Source of the DNA: Ectocarpus siliculosus
Taxonomy: Eukaryota > Sar > Phaeophyceae > Ectocarpales > Ectocarpaceae
Length of the DNA stretch: 64,000 nt
Reading direction: 5' to 3'
NCBI GenBank assembly: GCA_000310025.1
Contig: FN649731.1
Location: 348,564 to 412,563, forward strand
The translations under genes were made by a program, and so were the position numbers. Under the pieces are notes generated by a model that saw only the letters and a program-made list of their open reading frames with translations, made no database searches and had not been told where the DNA came from. Positions 25,597 through 36,400 of the stretch are shown piece after piece. Every line of letters begins with the position of its first letter. The stretch's first letter is position 1.

Positions 25597-28500
25597 CCAT
25601 CATCATCACAATCATAATCATCACAATCATAATCATCAGCATAATCATCATCATCATCAAGGATGACGGCTAATCTGTTAGTTCCAGCAGGGCCGGAGGT
25701 GGCGATTCCCCGAGGAGCAGGGTTGGAGGGGAGGGGGGGGAAGGGTGATCGTTCAACACTTTCTTACACCCATAGGGCATCTGAGAGACCCGGGCATTCG
25801 ACTCCAGGTAGTCTAGAGCCTGCACGCTTTCGTGGTAAAGCAAGCTTCATTTGAAGTAGGCAGGCAGCCGCAGGGACCTTGGCTTGAGGTTGGTCGGAAG
25901 TCGAAACCGGTACGAAGGCAACGACCCTTGATGTTTACAACGACGCGGGAACGGGAGAGGATGGCCGCTGGCCACCCCCGAGGTCGGCCGAGATAAAATG
26001 TAATAGAGCATGGCGTTGCGAAGGGAGGACATGGCTACCGCCAACAAGAATTAAAATAGGGAAAACGACACAACAGGGTATACCCTGGTCGAAAAGCGAC
26101 ACACCTGGGTACACAGTCATTAACAGCAGTAAATGCACTCATATCATTGGTCAGCGCCCAATTTCACCCCGATGCGTCCGAAAAGGCGCAGGGTATACCC
26201 TACCGTGACTACTTTTCTCAGCAACTGTACCCTGTTTTCGGAGATGTACCCTGACCTGACGGGAAAAAAGACCCCTTCATCAATCATTTCCCCCGCGGGA
26301 ATCTTCCCAACTCCTTTTCCCCTCCACCCATGGGATGTAAGCCGGTCGCCCCGGTGGTCTAGTTGGTAGCCTCGTAACCTTCTAGAGGTCAGGTCAGGGG
26401 TTTGAATCCCGGCGTAGGCGAGCTTTTCTTGCAAAGTGAGTTTTTCTCTCGCTTCCGTTCCTGGCCAAGTGGATAGCGCTAGTGCGTGTGTACACAGAGG
26501 GAAGAGAGTGCTGAACTCTTCTCCCATTAAAAATCGAAGGGAAAGTACCGTAGGAGGGGAGGGTAGAGAGAGGCTCTTCTGTGTGACCACGGGCTGATTT
26601 GAAGTGAAGAACAAAAAAAAAAAAAAAAAGGGATACCAAACGGCGAATCTTCCCGCCGAATAACAACCATGGCAACGGGGGGAATCAGTTTCGGCCCTGC
26701 GAAACAATACCAACCATCACCTCTTCCGCTCTATCAACAATGGCCGGGCAACACCCCAGCGTAGTTGTTCCGTTTGGAAACATGCACACATACATGCGTA
26801 CAATACCCCGTGGACTACAGTAACTGCTTGCTGCAGTCTATGTGCGAGATACACGGGTCACGCTATGAAAGCAAGACCGATCCAGCATGGTTGACATGCA
26901 TATGCATGTGTGCGGGCGTGTGTTGTCGGTTGTGTCTCAATTGCGATGTGCCGTGTGTGCGTGCGTGTGTTGTCTGTTGTGTCTCAATTGCGATGTGTTT
27001 CTTGCTTGAACTACTGCTGTAGCAGCAGCGGTCACGCTTACCAGCCAACCAAGCCGACCAATCAATCAATGTAGTAATAAGACGTCAGGCAAAAAGCGGG
27101 ATGAGACGATAAAATACAACGCGAGCACTCTTTCTTCTTTCTACCGACAGGGAGGGTGATTGAGTTGGACGACACAGCAGTGTCCTGCTGCTAGAGTAAG
27201 GATAAGACTCGTGTGTGCGTGATTGATATGTCAAGGGCATATCTGTGTGTGCTGGTCCTGCCTCTCCCCTCTACCCTCTCTGCGAGCTCGCCGCCAGCAC
27301 AGCGCCACACACTTGGCACACGCATATGCATGTCAACCATGCTGGATCGGTCTTGCTTTCATAGCGTGACCCGTGCATCTCGCACATAGACTGCATAGTT
27401 ACTGTAGTAGTCCACGGGGTATTGTACGCATGTGTGCATGTTTCCAAACGGAACAACTACGCTGGGGTGTTGCCCGGCCATTGTTGATTTAGAGCGGAAG
27501 AGGTGATGGTTGGTGTTGTTTCGGAGGGCCGAAACTGATTCCTGCCCCGTTGCCATGGTTGTTATTCGGCGGGAAGATTCGCCGTTTGGTATCCCATGGG
27601 TGGAGGGGAAAAGGAGTTGGGAAGATTCCTGCAGGGGAAATGATTGATGAAAGGGTCTTTTTCCCCGTCAGGTCAGGGTACATCTCCGAAAACAGGGTAC
27701 AGTTGCTGAGAAAAGTAGTCACGGTACGGTATACCCTGCGCCTTTTCGGACGCATCGGGGTGAAATTGGGCGCTGACCAATGATATGAGTGCATTTACTG
27801 CTGTTAATGACTGTGTACCCAGGTGTGTCGCTTTTCGACCAGGGTATACCCTGTTGTGTCGTTTTCCCATTAAAATATACGGAGTCATCCGGTACGTCGG
27901 GACCCACAGAAAAATCATATCGGCTGTTGTTTAGTGCAACGCCGACGATTCGCAGGCGTGAGAAGTCGGCAGCCTACCTGGCGCTCACGAGGAACAACAC
28001 ACGCCAGTTCGACATGCATACGATCATGTGACAGGTGAGCCGAAACAACGTCTCTGCGTGCGACACGCGGGCAAGCGAATTAATAGCCGTCCGCTGATTT
28101 GTTGAGAGGGAACGGATCGGGAAGAACGTGTATGGCGGCTACACGCTTGGTTCGTTTCCTCGCTCAGTAGAGCACACGCGACCGAAAAATGACACCGGTA
28201 TTGTAGACAACTACGTATTTTTGGGATAGGGGGGCGTCATTGTGAGCGGCACAAGGGGGGAGGATTACCGATCTGGAATCTCAAAATCGTGCATGTACTG
28301 ATAGTCTATCTCATCAATAGTCTATCTCATCATCGCATCACCGGTGGTAGCTGCGCCGGGAAATCAATGCCGTCATCCAGTTTCACAGCACCGGGCATCC
28401 CCAATGAATGATGGGGGCAAGCGGTATCCGGCAGTCGCGTGGTCGTCGACCGTCTCGAGTGCCGAGCCTGCCTCGTCGGCCTGATGGGAGATCACGCCAA

Positions 28501-29942
28501 GAGGAAACTGCAGGAACGAATAAGGCAACAAGACAAGAATCTGGTCTTCCTTGTCTTTTCTTCGTAAATTTACGTGCACTTTCCCCTTGGGGGTGATCTT
28601 CCATCAGGCCGATGAGCCAGGCTGCATTCGAAACGACACACGACTGCCGGATACCGCATACCCTCATCATGAGGGATGCCCGGTTCTGGATGACCGCATT
28701 GATTTCCCGGCGCAGCTACAACCACCGGTTGGGTGTGGCTATTTCATCGAGCGTTGGTCGAAGAGTAGCGCTAGTCCCTCACGAGAGAGGAGGTAACGTA
28801 CAAGCCGAAAAAGCAATCTTGGGGTCGAAGTAACGCTCCCATCGTTGCCCTCTGTGGGACTTGTCTTCCACGTCCTTTCACGGGACTGTTCAACGCTCTC
28901 ATCATCATCATCATCATCATCATCATCGTCATCATCGTCATCGTCATCATCATCATCGTCATCAGCAGCAGCAGCAGCAGCAGGAAGGATGCCGGCTAAT
29001 CTGTTAGCTCGTGTCTTGAACGAAGCCCTTGTACGGCGGGAGCACGAGAGAGAGAGACGCCGCAGGTCTCTCTCGAACGCGCATCAGTTCATGGTGCGCG
29101 CACGAAGAAAAAAGCGACCACGACAATGGCCATCACTCAACATAACTACATATCATACCTCGCGCAGAAGGCACACAGGCTGTCTCCCTGCATGGACGTC
29201 TTGGCCTGCTCGATGATGGGCGAGCTGATGTAGTGCAGCTTCACCCCGAGGCGTTCGAGGTAGGGGATGAGGGGGGATGGGTCGAAGGACGGAGTCTGTG
29301 GGTCCACCGTAGCGCACGCCACCTCAAACCTGTAAAAAAGGCCAAGAGCATGAAAACCATGGTGTGTACGAGGAACGATAGTTCATACGAGTAGCTCGCG
29401 ACGGCACGTATATATGCTACACAGGCAGGCGTTAGATCATTTGCCTTCGTAAAAAAAAAAAACGCGGTGGAAGCGAGGCTTCCACCAATGCCTCTAGCAT
29501 GATCAAGGTTCCGCTCCTGGGTGGCACAACCTACACGCGTCAATCATCAACTTTCATGGTGTGCGAAAATGCATTCCTTTGTCTCGCCCGCGCGGTCGGA
29601 CATTCAACAAGCCTGCGGCATCAAACATGTTCAACTGTGCCCAGTCCACGAGCGGCAACATATCGAGGGGAAAAAATGCTGCATACTTGCGCAGGTTCCA
29701 TCGCCTGAGAGCTGTCTCAAGGAGCTTCCCGTGCACGACAACAAGTTCACTGGTGAAACACGGCGAAACACGGTAAGCGGAAAAGATGATGCGGTGGGAG
29801 CAAGGCCCGTATCTCGGTGGGTCTCTCACGTGATCGGGGCCCGCTTCTGGAGGTGGAGCAGGACGTGCAGCAGGGTCATGGAGTCCTTCCCCCCCGAGAG
29901 ACCGAGGCAGAGCCTGTCCCCGTCCTCGATCATTCTCCACGC
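20945..29942 (-). CDS. TtcA-like PP-loop tRNA thiolation enzyme, 5' exon not found
   Basis: Exons (minus): 29942-29830, 29329-29159, 25383-25263, 23942-23763, 22686-22573, 21370-20945 (stop at 20945); phases 0/2, 2/2, 2/0, 0/0, 0/0, 0/end all agree. The first visible exon carries the ATP-binding P-loop SGGKDS in [19 protein letters not shown]. The exon 2/3 junction builds CAFCARMKRG, followed by [13 protein letters not shown]. Exon 4 has VRVIRPL and [13 protein letters not shown]. The CxxC pair plus the later Cys match the Fe-S ligands of bacterial TtcA, which makes 2-thiocytidine in tRNA. Exon 6 is a low-complexity tail ending in a Cys-containing stretch ([16 protein letters not shown]). The N-terminal exon should lie between 29943 and about 30400. 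Ctu1/Ncs6 is the other possible relative, but the motifs fit TtcA better. Confidence 0.8.
21888..21955 (-). mobile_element. Fragment of the G-headed tRNA-like repeat
   Basis: Reads CCGTCCCGGTAGCGTTGGGA, TTCGAGGTCAACGGTCTACC, ATGGCATGC, then GAGTGCACCCCC, in the same block order as 15868-16020. Diverged, in the intron before the last exon of the TtcA-like gene. Confidence 0.5.
22766..22880 (+). mobile_element. G-headed tRNA-like repeat, copy 3
   Basis: G run, TGTACTCATAGTCGTGCATG, CCGTAATCGTTAGACCATTG, ACCTCGCATCCCTACAAAGC, CGGGACGGAGCACGCCGGG, TTCTCACCGGACCAG. Very close to copies 1 and 2. It ends in a second G run. Confidence 0.7.
22872..22976 (+). mobile_element. Diverged adjacent copy of the G-headed repeat
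   Basis: A fresh G run, TACACACGAACACG, a CGTCGCATCCCTAA block and CGACACGGTGCACTCCGCGG follow copy 3 in the same order. It looks like a second, older insertion into or next to copy 3. Confidence 0.45.
23404..23625. repeat. Two tandem units of about 105 bp
   Basis: Each unit has CGCACAGA, CTTCACCTCCCTGAAG, CCTCAAAAACAC and a GAGA-rich segment. The second carries an extra AGAGAGAAG triplication. In the intron upstream (minus strand) of the exon starting at 22686. Confidence 0.75.
25556..25660. repeat. (ATC/ATA-rich) trinucleotide microsatellite
   Basis: About 35 triplets, mostly ATC with some ACA and ATA. The flanks (GTGCCTTGAACGAA on the left, GGCTAATCTGTTAG on the right) recur around a similar tract at 28900-29030, so a larger segment was duplicated on both sides of the long-TIR element. 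Confidence 0.85.
26050..27877. mobile_element. Long-TIR, MULE-like non-autonomous element with 9-bp target duplications
   Basis: The element is 26059-27868 (1810 bp), flanked by perfect 9-bp direct repeats ATTAAAATA at 26050-26058 and 27869-27877. Its ends are GGGAAAACGACACAACAGGG and the complement. The inverted arms run to about 26913 (left) and 27320 (right) and are almost identical apart from a SINE in the left arm. The core of about 400 bp has no transposase frame; it holds a twofold repeat (about 26911-27000). Long terminal inverted repeats with 9-bp duplications are typical of Mutator-like elements; that assignment is inferred. It lies in the large intron of the TtcA-like gene. Confidence 0.85.
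26337..26629 (+). mobile_element. Poly-A-tailed, tRNA-derived SINE nested in the long-TIR element
   Basis: 293 bp, flanked by 5-bp repeats GGGAT (26332-26336 and 26630-26634). The other arm of the host element has the uninterrupted site (CATGGGATACCAAAC), which fixes the boundaries. The head has a tRNA-like A box (TGGTCTAGTTGGTAGCC) and B box (GGTTTGAATCC); a second A-box-like stretch (TGGCCAAGTGGATAGCG) at about 26463 suggests a dimeric tRNA origin. The tail is about 17 A. Confidence 0.85.
28341..28728. mobile_element. Compact hairpin (foldback) element, about 390 bp
   Basis: Two near-complementary arms of about 190 bp meet near 28545 with almost no loop. The outer ends are CCGGTGGTAGCTGCGCCGGG and its complement; shared inner blocks include GAAATCAATGC, CGGTATCCGGCAGTCG and CATCGGCCTGATGG. 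No frame is supported. In the large TtcA-like intron, about 430 bp before the acceptor-side exon at 29159. Confidence 0.8.
28900..28981. repeat. (ATC)n-(GTC)-(AGC)n compound microsatellite
   Basis: Begins AACGCTCTCATCATC and ends in (AGC)n. The flanks resemble those of 25490-25670 (GGCTAATCTGTTAG; CTTGAACGAA), pointing to a shared duplicated segment. Confidence 0.85.
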
Positions 29943-30135
29943 CTGGTTTCGGTTGCCGCCATGGAGCCAGACCAACAGAACCCGCCAAAATCGACAGCAG
30001 TGGCGCGCGGGGGCAGGTTCAGGTGTGTCTTCGCGAAGAAGCGGTTGTCAGCGTGGCACATTAACCACCACGATTCGTCCCATGAGAGACCGAAGACGCG
30101 TGTGGCACCCCGTTGTGCGGCGTCGGGCGAACAAG

Positions 30136-30192
<57 letters not shown>

Positions 30193-30420
30193 TGCATTTT
30201 GGCCGCAAAAAAAAGGGCGGCATCTGCGTTCGTTGGAGGCCTTCCTTTCGGCGCAAGAGCGGCTGAATCGGCCGTCAAGCCAAAAAGACATGGCATGGCG
30301 GGGATTTGAGACTTTAGGAATTTGTATCCTTGTTGTACATATATTAAAAGCGTGCCGTTGAAAACGCGATAGCGTCAAGAGGACAGCAACAGCACTACCA
30401 TTTTTCTTGGAATGACACGT
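29943..30420. other. Gap between the TtcA-like and class V genes
   Basis: This should contain the missing first exon(s) of the TtcA-like gene, because both genes run on the minus strand and the class V gene stops at 30421. The frame of the P-loop exon stays open upstream to a TGA near 30055 but without a credible ATG. A (CT)n tract fills 30139-30193. Confidence 0.5.
30139..30193. repeat. (CT)n microsatellite
   Basis: About 26 CT dinucleotides with one interruption, between the TtcA-like and class V genes. Confidence 0.95.
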
Positions 30421-33400
30421 TCAGTTGTTACAGTGGCAAGCGAAGAGACGGCGACTAGGAAGCAACCCAAACACGTTCATACCGGCGAGGCTGGCGTTAA
30501 CAAATACTCTTTTTCTCAGGGCTTCAGAATCATCCCCCACCTGCACCGCTTGTCCTACGGCCCTCATGATTTTCTTCCCGGGTGTCGGAAACAGCCTAGA
30601 CTCGGCCGACCCCGCCCCCAGCTTCCCCAGCGCGGACATGTGCCCCTCGTACCCCTTCAGCTTACCGCCGCCGCTTTCGATACCTTCGCCGTTGGCACCT
30701 TGCGGCACGCTACCGTTTTCGCCACCGCCGTTGCCGGTGCCACCGGCGACTGCGGCGCTACCGGTGCCGTTCGCGGCGGGAGAAGATGCTAGGAACGCGG
30801 GCGTCTCCGCTGCCAGCGAAAGACCGCCTGTCTGGCCGCCGCCGCTGTCGCGGTTGGCTTGTCGAAGAGGGTACTTGTGGCTGTCGTCCGGCTGCCTGTT
30901 CCGGTGCTTGGCGGGGTTGCTATCGCCGCCGATGTCGGTCCGCGGAGATGCAGCATCACCATTATCATTCCCAGCAGCAGAACCAGCAGCAGCCGCAGCG
31001 GCAGCCGCAGCAGTAGCAGCAACAGTAGTAGCAGACTCATCTTCAGCATGTTGCTCTTCCCCGTTACCTCCCGGAGGAGAAGGACGCGGGGGGACCGGCT
31101 CGACGGCCCCAACCGCCGCCGCCGCCCCGTCGCCGTCACCGCTGCCATTGGTGCCACCCTCGTGCGGAGGAGGCGGAACCACCCCTGTTCCTCTCTCTGC
31201 CGCGGCCGCCGCCTTGACAAAAACCGGATCGCTCCGTGCCGCTGCCTTACGTCCGTTCTCTTGGCCTACCCGGGCAGCCCCTGGAGTTGCCGCCGTTGCT
31301 ACGGCCTCGCCGCTACGGCCCCCATCTTCTTCGAGCGAAGCGCCAGACACCGTCGCCCCCGCCGCCGCGTCAGCGGCAACGCTGCCGTACACCTTGGGCT
31401 TGACGATGCACCCTCTGCTCTCTAGTGTTGTTGCGCCGCCGTCGGAAAAGGGGACGCCACCGTTGCCGCCTTCCCAGGGGTATAGAAACCAGCGGAGTGC
31501 TTCGCCTTCGGGCCCGAGTACGTCGTCCGACCTGGTAGACACGAAATCATTGTCGAAAAAAAGTGAAACCGATACAACAAAAAAGTTTTACAATAGCCAA
31601 AATGAAACGGAAAATCGTGCTTCTCGGAACAAAGAAACCGTGAGGCCAAAAAAAGGAACGGTTCCGGCACAATTTAGATAGCATTCTTTGCCAAGAGACA
31701 ACTCGAACAATGACACCAGAATCAAACGCCAACGTTTTGCCAGAACGGCATCAAAACCATGTAATCGTGGTGTTGGCAGTAGCGGTTCATGCGGGGACGA
31801 CCCCATAAAAAGGTTAGGTGTGAACCGCCCCCACATCTCTCGTCGTCCGCGACTCAAGATGCCGATATGGGGAGATAAGAATGATCAACGCAAAGCTCGG
31901 CGGGAACAGTTCACGGGTCGGGTGCGTGCTTTCTCACTTAATCTCCATCTCCATCTCCGCCTCCCTCTCCCGTGCAACTTCTCCCTCCGGAACCTCCCCC
32001 GTGCGGGAAAAAAAAATAACCCTATCGAGAGAAAACCAGCAACCTTATCTCAACAGACTGCGGTGCCTTCCCCACATCGAGACGCTTACTTACCCTTGCC
32101 ACCTCTCTTCGCCGACGCGGGCCTCCGCCTCTTTCAGGTGCCGTTCCGCGTCCTCGAACACGCCTTCCATCTCCATCTCCATCTCCGCCTCCCTCTCCCG
32201 TGCAGCTTCTCCCTCCTGCTCCTCCTCCTCCTCAGTCGCCGCCGCCGACGGCCTCTTCGGCGTCACCGCAAGGGTTGCGGCGACACCGCTGCCGTTTGAG
32301 ACAGTCCCTCTCCTGGGAGCGAACCCGTAGTCGCAGTTCCCCAGCCATCTGGGGATCGTGTGTGCGTGGGGCGATGTAAGCAAACGAGGATGCGGGAGCT
32401 TTCACAGGGCAAGGTTTTCTCCGTCTTGCTTTTTATCATGGTGGGTGGCAAGCGCAGAGTCGGTTTTCGGCTAGGATTGGAGAGGAAGAAGCACCGAATA
32501 CGATAACAACAGCACCAGCACCAGCACCAGCACCAGCACCAGAACAAACCTCCTCTCAGGGAAGCGGGTGAACCTCGTCTTGTGCTTCCACTCCCCGGTC
32601 TTGTAGTTGACACGGTAATACGGCAGGAAAGACGCCCCATGGTCGGCCACGAACAACACCGCATCCAGAATGTACTTTGCCTGTGGAAGGAAGGAACCGA
32701 GTGGAAAAAAAGGTTCTTGCGTCGCAGCGACAACAACGACATGTACTGTGTCCACAGCTAGAGTGTCGGAGAGGAGCAGCACCCAACGATTGTACCAGCA
32801 ACAATCGAACCGCGCTTCCTTCCTTTTCCTCTAATAATAGTGGTACTTGCTTGCGCTCCTTTCCTTTCTTTTCTTTCTCGCAAAAACCAAACTTGTTTTT
32901 GTTGGGTCACCTCTCTGTCGGAGTTGACGAACGACAGGCTGAGCCTCGAGAACCCCGGCCGCAGCAGCTCGTGCTTGCGCAGCAGCTCCGCCTCCACGGC
33001 CCGCGTGTCCGGGAGGGACAGCCCCAGCAGCAGCTGGCTGTAGGGACCCGCGCACTGGCAACCCCCCCTCGACTGGACGCCGAACAGGTCGTTCAGGAGC
33101 GCGCACACAAAGTTGTAATGGAGGAACCTACTTTGGCGTAGATAGAGCACGCAAGAGGTTGGTTGCGGGGGAAATGAGCGCCGTGACTTTTTGCGCGGCC
33201 AGCACGCATGTGCGCGTGAGGGATGGGAGGGGGTGTGTGCAGATTCACGGACCGTGCGAGTCGTAAGTTTTCTGTCACGAAAAACCTTGCGCCTCTACCA
33301 CGCTGGCACGGGGGGAGGACGGCGGGGTTCCGCCAAATAGGCCCTGGTAGCACGTGCGTCAAGGGAGGGTACACTATCCTAAAGGAGGAGGGTGTGTGTC

Positions 33401-36400
33401 AAAATGTGCCAGAGGCTTCATCATGCCAAACACATGTTAAAAACGATCTTGATAACTCCTTGTGTCGAGAAGGACGTTTGAGCGCGGGCGGGGGGGGGGG
33501 GGTGCAGTGGTGCCTGAAGCGGGCCAATCAAGAGCCTGTTGGTGGAGGAACAAGGAGGAACCTTGATTGATGGGCAGCAAGGAGGGAGCGGAAAAGGGCC
33601 GGGTATTGCGTTTTTGATGTAGCTGCAAAAGCGCATCCCAGACAAAAATATGCGCCCAACAGCAGTCGAGCGGGGGGGGGGGGGTTGGTTCGCACCTGCC
33701 ACTGCTGCTAGCTGTCCTGACGAGGAACGAGAATATGGGGAGGCGTTTCTTGCCCGAGTCCCCAAGGACGACGATACCCTTGTGCGCCCGCAGGGTACTC
33801 AGGCCGAGCTCCGCCAGCGCTTCCTCCCGCCCCTTGAGAGTCAAAATACGACAGGAGTGTTGCGTGTCAATGGCAGCAGCAGCAGCAACACCAACACCAG
33901 CAATCGTAACGACGAGGGTGGTGGGTAGTGTTCCGTACAAAATCATGATATTTTACTCCTTACGAAATATTCGAAATAGTACAATAGTGCGCGAAATACG
34001 TGCGTGTCATGAGCTGAGTTTTGCGAGGGTGCACGGCACCCCGTACTTTTTAGCTCTCGGGCTTCTAGGGGTGCCACACGCAGGCCGACAGGCAGGTGCA
34101 TGCCATGGAGTTTCACCGACAAGGCGAGACGACAAGACCGCAATATTGACGCCCTGCTTCTTCTCAACCCCGAGGGTGTCTTTCGTGGAGATAGATCTTG
34201 GACGTTTCACGAGTACAAGCACGATTAAGTGTGTCCGCATAAGACGAGACGACTACGTTAGCGAAGCTCTGTTTCTTGTCGACGTCACGGGCGTCCGTGG
34301 AGATAGACCGTGGACCTCTGTTAAGGTGGCGTTTCGCCGGTGCAAGCACGATTGAGCGGTGTCCGCCAATCGGGTATTCCAAAGGATTCCTGCAGGACGA
34401 GCGTTGCAAGTTGCTTCTGCGTTTGGGTCCATGGGGGTGGCTTTCTCCCCCCCGATTCGGGGTCCGCGTTGCCAAATACATTGACGGGCGCCTCGAGCAA
34501 CATCTGCGGCTACCGCCGGGTTGCTTATTTCTTGAAACCCCCCCCGCTTGGGGCAGCACGCTAACCACGCCAACTTTTCTTGCCTGCAGCCCCCGCCTGC
34601 CCATGCTCTCCTTCATCTGAACCGCAAGCCCCAGGCGAATAGAGCCCAGGATGTCCGGGGTCCCACCCTCTTCCCGTTCCTCCTTATTGCTGGAGGGGAA
34701 CAGTTAAAAGGGGAAATGAATACCCACCGACCGTAAGCCGACAACAAATCAGACGATAAGAAACAGATCAGCGTGGCGTAACTATCCGCATGCCGTAAGA
34801 GAACGTCCGCGCAACACAGCTTCAAACGACATGAAAACAAAGCATCGACAACAACCACAAAATAAGAGGCTTACAATCGGTAACCGAGTGCAAGCGGGGC
34901 CAAGCCCGTGAAAAAGAAAGGAAAAGTCTGGAGTGTACATACATGTAGTGAACATGAGGATTGCCATCCACATCTCCTGGACAGTCGTTTAGGGGGGAGA
35001 TTGGGGGTGCGATATCTTGCTGCAGTCTGGCACCTTGGTGCTGTTTCCACCGATCCTAGCAGTGCATTGTTTCAGCAAAGCAGTGAATATCGTTTCATAA
35101 ATCTCCTGAAACAACGTCAGCCTTGGCAACAAGCCCTCCCTCCAAGCGGATCCGTCAAGTACCAAAAAAAAAAAAAAACGCACCTAAGGTAGCGGTGGTC
35201 CTTCTCCGTCACGAAGAACACGGTGCCGCCGCCGACGGTGCCCGGGACGGCGTTGCAGAGGAGGCGTTTCTTCACCACGAGCACCCCGGGGGTGCCCGGC
35301 CCCCCCACGAACTTGTGCCCGGAGAAAAATATGGCGTCCTTAGCCACCAAGGCCTGTACTTTGTTTTGGTTTGATTCGACAACAACGATGGGCGTTGAAA
35401 AAAAAATGCGTACGCGGCGGAAGGTCATCTCTAGTAGGGAGGTTGCGAGGGGTGGATGTGTGCGCGGACAGCGCCAGATAGTTTAGAGAGGCGTGTTATG
35501 TGGGAGGGGCGCGGGGGGCGTCCTCATGGCTTGCATGCCCTAGCTGTTAGACCATTGGCCACGCGTCCTCGCCATGGGGCATTGTTCCCACAGGACCGAC
35601 CACCGATGGCCAATCGTTTCTTTTTATTGGCAGGGAGGGGGGAGGGGTGCGCGGGGTATTTGTGTGCCTCCTCCCTTCTACCTCAGACGGCAGCGTTGGA
35701 AGACAAAAAAAACGTCGATGAAACAAGCAACAAGCAGTAGTCTTTCTTTCTTCTACCTGGTCGTCCTCGAGGCCAGAGGCGGAAGGGTTCATGTCCACGT
35801 GCACGTAGGGGGCGGCGGTGGCGTAGTCCCAGAGTGCCAACGCCCCCGCCCGGTGCAGGGTGGCCGTCACCTTGTCCACATCTTCCAGGAGGCCGGTAAC
35901 GTTGGAGGCCGCGGAGAACGCGCCTGAGAACGGTTCCGATGGCGTCGTCGTCGTCGTTGTTGTTGTTGTTGCTATTGTTGTCTTCACAATAAAAGCAGTT
36001 CCGCTCTCCGCTCAGAGGGTACCTTAAGAATATCCGCACTGGTCCAACTGAGCGGACGCCTTCCGTGGCCACAGGCCGTGCAAACGGTGGGTGCCCTTTT
36101 TCTAATGCTGTGGAAAAGAGAAAATGGGAGGAATGATCCTGTACACGCTCCATTGCGTTTCACGAGGCGCATCGATCATCAGTCATTTCCTCATTCCATC
36201 AGCGAATCACGACCTCACACCCTCGCTGGCCACACACCAATCTTCTCCTCGCGTCGAGACGCAGAGACAGCGCATATTCCGTTGGTAACATGCACAGCAC
36301 ACCGGTAGCAAAACCCAAACCATCACGGCGGGTGCCCCAAGCCCGAAGAGAAAAATGACGAAACCTTGACTTCGAAAGCATGAACGTACACACGTGGAAT

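Noticed and set aside
26337-26420. A functional tRNA gene
   Set aside because: A and B boxes are present, but the acceptor and T stems do not pair well, and the sequence is the head of a 293-bp poly-A-tailed insertion.
30425-31681. A 418-codon plus-strand open frame
   Set aside because: It is antisense to the last exon of the class V aminotransferase gene, whose frame is fixed by the splice phases of twelve exons. The plus frame is only Pro/Ser/Ala low complexity.
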